From Gonapodya prolifera JEL478 (Eukaryota; Monoblepharomycota; Monoblepharidomycetes; Monoblepharidales; Gonapodyaceae), in NCBI GenBank assembly GCA_001574975.1, contig KQ965756.1, positions 222,861 through 286,860 on the forward strand: a DNA stretch of 64,000 nucleotides, in the 5' to 3' direction. How positions within the stretch are numbered: position 1 is the first letter of the stretch; the number at the start of each line of letters is the position of its first letter. A model generated the notes under the pieces. The model was not told where the DNA came from. It saw only the letters and a program-made list of their open reading frames with translations, and ran no database searches. A program made the position numbers and the translations under genes. Below, piece by piece: positions 61,401 through 64,000 of this stretch.

Positions 61401-62559
61401 TCATCATCCAAAAAAGAGCCAATGGAGGTGGCCTCCTCACTGTGCAGCACTGGATCACTGCTTGCCATGATGGTCTGTGTTTCTTCTGCAGCAAAAGAAG
61501 ATCAGCAAAAAGGTTCTGTGATCTGCCGAATCAGATCTTACCTCATGAACAACACCAACACTTGCTGAAAAGGAACGCAAATAACATATTATCATTACCT
61601 TTAGTCAAGATGCCCAAATGTTTGCCTACTTCCAGAAACAGCATGTATTTAGTAATTTGCAATTGAATTTGATATTTTCTGTGTTACCAGTGGACGCGCA
61701 CAGCGGCCCATGGCATGAGCCATGATTCTCAGCACAACCAATTGCCACCAACACCACCAATGGATACCACTCCTCCCCCCATTGAAGTAGGAGAGTTTCC
61801 AGACTTCGATGAGAACAACATTGTTATCATGTGGAATTGCTTCTCCAGGTCAGAATCACAGACCTGTTGGAGTTATGGACGAACAATCTGGTTCTGGGAG
61901 AGTACGCAAAGGAAAAAGATTGTGAGAGTTTGATTCTTATGATTTGCTTGTGGAATTGTTTTCTTAGTCTTGAATCAGGCTACCTTCTCTATCACTCCTT
62001 TGTCGACAAGGATGCGGCCATCCTCACACCAACATCCCTCAACGTCAAATTCAGCAAGTTCTGTTGCATTGGATTGATTCCCACTGGGTCTCACGCCCTG
62101 TGGAGAAATCATGGCCCTTCTCTCTTCCACGTCAACAAAATAATGGAGGATCACCCAGGCTACCAATGTCTTGGAGTAAGTTCAATCAGCTTTTTCGTCC
62201 TCTTCTTGTCCTAACTACATGTACTATAAGAAACGACTCAATGGTGGGGCTTTGCTTAAGTCTTTGTGGTGGAATGAGGAAAGACAATACAAGACCACAT
62301 GGAGGGTTGCGGCAGATGGTAGAAGAGAAGAAAGGAATATCTTATAGCTCATTTCCTTTCTTTATCTAGAAAAGCTCTTATTGAAAATGATCCAATGAAC
62401 CATTGCCGTCGTCCTGCATAGAGTTGACAAGGCCCAAAGGCCTGTCGGGTTGGGTCCACCCTCCTTGGGTCAAGAACCTTGCAGGTGGACTTTGGGTTGG
62501 GCCAAGGCCTGACCCAACCCAAAGGCTCAACGGGTTGACCCAACCTGGTTGCAACACTA
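58466..62559 (-). mobile_element. hAT-family DNA transposon, 4,094 bp
   Basis: The left end TAGGGTTGCAAC (58466-58477) and the right end, read on the complement, TAGTGTTGCAAC (62559-62548) form 12-bp terminal inverted repeats with one mismatch. Both are followed inward by GGGTTGGGT-type subterminal repeats typical of hAT elements. The flanks are 8-bp target duplications: GTGCAAGC (58458-58465) and GTGCTAGC (62560-62567), one mismatch. The element carries an antisense transposase gene. Confidence 0.9.
58773..61468 (-). CDS. hAT transposase with introns, state uncertain
   Basis: On the complement from an ATG at 61468: an N-terminal part ending GKDVRKCKFC (BED-finger start), a middle part with LVSLDAWTLLNGLLFLGIVI and TIGFEWLIGEHTGNN, then VLVSDSASNNKTMLCALVAL and WVCCFAHITNLGAQSAVNVL (RNase-H-like core with the conserved Asp and Cys-His), ELINEVRTQWNSM, and the dimerisation domain DELMDYLASHVEPPLSDPLDWW and TSVDCERLFSKAGDVVMDKR. 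The order and spacing fit an Ac-like hAT transposase. Coding pieces are separated by intron-sized gaps, several with good GTRAGT/AG signals. I could not prove one open frame across all of them, so activity is undecided. Stop at 58773. Confidence 0.7.
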
Positions 62560-62567
62560 GTGCTAGC
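62560..62567. repeat. hAT target-site duplication, right (GTGCTAGC)
   Basis: One A-to-T difference from the left copy turns an AAG codon of the interrupted frame into TAG. Confidence 0.85.
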
Positions 62568-62990
62568 GCCTAAAAGCTGATAGTGAAGACAATGTAGACT
62601 TGGTCCTCAATGAATTTTTGAGAATCAAGGCACAATTTGAACATTACAAGAATGACATGTTGACTTCATTGGAGAAGAATCCTGTTTGCACAGCCTTTTA
62701 TGACAAAAAGGTACGTTTTATCATTCCATGCTTACATTTATTTGAATTAATATTGCTGCCTCACAGTGTCTGTATGAGTACTGCAAAAATAGAGACACTT
62801 TTTGGAATGATCCAGCACACTGGACTGCAACTGGAAGCAAGATAAACTATGTTGCTGCTAAAAATCTTGCTGAAGCATGGAAGCAGAGCTGGTGCACAAG
62901 AAAGCTTGGGGATCTGAAGCAATTGAATGAGCTTTCAGATGTCACGTTTTTTATACCCCCCACCTTAGAGAGTGCCCCCACCCTGTAAAT
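62568..62990 (+). pseudogene. Unknown coding sequence, 3' part, split by the hAT insertion
   Basis: The frame continues exactly where the left part stopped: RLKADSEDNVDLVLNEFLRI, then KNPVCTAFYDKK, an intron (about 62711-62766, GTACGT...CAG), then LYEYCKNRDTFWNDPAHWTA and KNLAEAWKQSWCTRKLGDLK, ending near 62988. A Trp/Asp-rich C-terminal region without a recognised family. Confidence 0.45.
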
Positions 62991-63091
62991 TACCACACCC
63001 ACCCCTAGATCCATAATATTGAAGATGAACGTTTTGTTTCAAAAGTATATTAATTTCTCTAAACAACAATGCCATGATATGTCCCTCAATC

Positions 63092-63820
63092 TTATGAAGA
63101 CCCAGCGCTCCGACCCCTTCTGAGCTCCACCCCACTTGAACTCCCCCTTCCCTCACTACTCCCACGTGAGATCCCACTTGCATTACCTCCCCCCCTCCCA
63201 CTTGTAGATCCACGACCACGCCACTTCGCCCCGCGTGTTGGTGTATGGCGTGGACGCTTTGGGTTAGGTTCTAGTCAAATAAAGAGAGTAATAAGAGACC
63301 ATGCAGTGAGCGTAGAAGTGAGAGGGTGTACAAACCTGAGTCGGTCTTGTCTCCGCGGCGACGGGGGGCTCGCCTGGCTGCGGGGGCGGGAGGTCTGGCA
63401 GGGCGCAGCGGGGATATAGGCTTTGGAGCATCTTCATACAATGAAACAAAGTCAAATAAGAACAGCCACGTCAAACTAATGAACTCACTCTCGTCATCAC
63501 CACCCTCGCGCGCACCTTGGTCACCCTCATCCCCATCGTCGATCATATCCTTGTCGGATGGGGTCTCTTCATCGGTGTCACTACCTGCAAAATACATGAG
63601 CTACATAGACCAAAAAATACAAGTAACAACAATTCGAATGCATACCTTCGGATTCCTCTTCACCGCCTTCAACACCCGCCTCGACATCAAGGAACGGATT
63701 GACATCTGTCAATCAGAACACAAGTATGAACACAGAGTTGTGGTGGCTAACATGCAACTGTAAACTTACTATGTGCGCGGCAGTCACGACAACGAGGAGA
63801 ATTACGTATAGAGCCTGGTA
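63092..63820 (-). CDS. C-terminal exons of an acidic-then-basic low-complexity protein (5' end beyond window)
   Basis: Exons on the complement in phase: about 63820-63772, 63707-63651, 63584-63489, 63431-63336, 63270-63092 (stop TAA 63094-63092). They give SIRNSPRCRDCRAH, NPFLDVEAGVEGGEEESEGS, a run of Asp/Glu with DTDEETPSDKDMIDDGDEG, then a basic Pro/Arg part (RPARPPAPAARRAPRRRGDK) and a Gly/Arg/Ser tail (RGAKWRGRGSTSGRGGG). Acidic patches followed by RG-rich tails occur in nucleic-acid-binding proteins; this resemblance is compositional only. More exons with CTMHRPFFVTHC lie upstream toward 63900. CpG content is normal, unlike the adjacent transposons. One acceptor is AAG. Confidence 0.5.
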
Positions 63821-64000
63821 AAGTAGATGTGCAGTGAGTGACAAAAAAGGGTCGATGCATAGTACACTCACGAGTTTCAGTATGGGATGGACGCNGGACT
63901 CGGTCTGTAGAAAGTGTATTTGTTAGCATTAAAGCACAAAAAATCAAAATCAAGACCAGACTTACCAGCGGGGGGGACCTCAATAAGTGGATTCCTTGAC

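Overview
The window reads as nuclear DNA of a fungus. Genes are split by short spliceosomal introns (about 50 to 110 nt, GTRNGT donors, YAG or AAG acceptors). The gene families are fungal: a fungal_trans (MHR) regulator, an ArAE/FUSC-like exporter, NmrA-like proteins, a Skt5-like Sel1-repeat protein and a MYND-finger protein. A degenerate kinase plus Sel1-repeat locus would suit an early-diverging, chytrid-like lineage, but the phylum is not settled by the sequence. N characters at 6870, 7900-7925, 7985-7988, 36234 and 63896, and several frameshifts, show a draft-quality assembly.

Layout. 0.3-0.8 kb: 3' exons of a FUN14-family gene. 1.07-2.54 kb: two decayed pieces of a giant-virus-type D5 primase-helicase, in the wrong order. 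2.6-4.6 kb: no confident gene. 4.7-7.1 kb: a CpG-depleted relic element. 7.6-8.4 kb: a secreted Cys-rich protein. 8.6-10.7 kb: an F-box-like ORF and a broken kinase/Sel1 gene. 10.7-12.1 kb: an SDR reductase. 12.5 and 17.7 kb: two NmrA-like paralogues separated and followed by about 10 kb of gene-free, strongly diverged tandem duplications (13.7-17.5 and 18.9-23.4 kb) that carry ten copies of the palindrome TGACGTCA.

24.7-51.7 kb is a dense core-gene block: a 2,299-residue Sel1 protein with a huge disordered N-terminus; a convergent MHR transcription factor; a MYND-finger gene with a 37-C tract in an intron and a 62-G tract downstream; a single-pass membrane protein with a duplicated cytoplasmic motif; a complete ArAE-type transporter of 10 exons; an SDR with an N-terminal zinc ribbon; a GDSL-type secreted esterase; an unrecognised protein; and a mitoribosomal mS26-like protein. 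Most exon models here were checked for reading phase across every junction.

52.3-63.0 kb is a nested, CpG-depleted transposon block: an unclassified relic sharing a 230-bp repeat with the 6.8 kb element, a decayed Ty3/gypsy element, and a 4,094-bp hAT element with terminal inverted repeats and an 8-bp target duplication sitting inside another ORF. The last kilobase holds the C-terminal exons of an acidic/basic low-complexity protein that runs off the window.

Working together: the core genes suggest ordinary cell-wall, membrane-transport and redox housekeeping. The unusual material lies in the repeat array around the NmrA pair, the endogenised viral helicase pieces, and the homopolymer tracts at the MYND gene.
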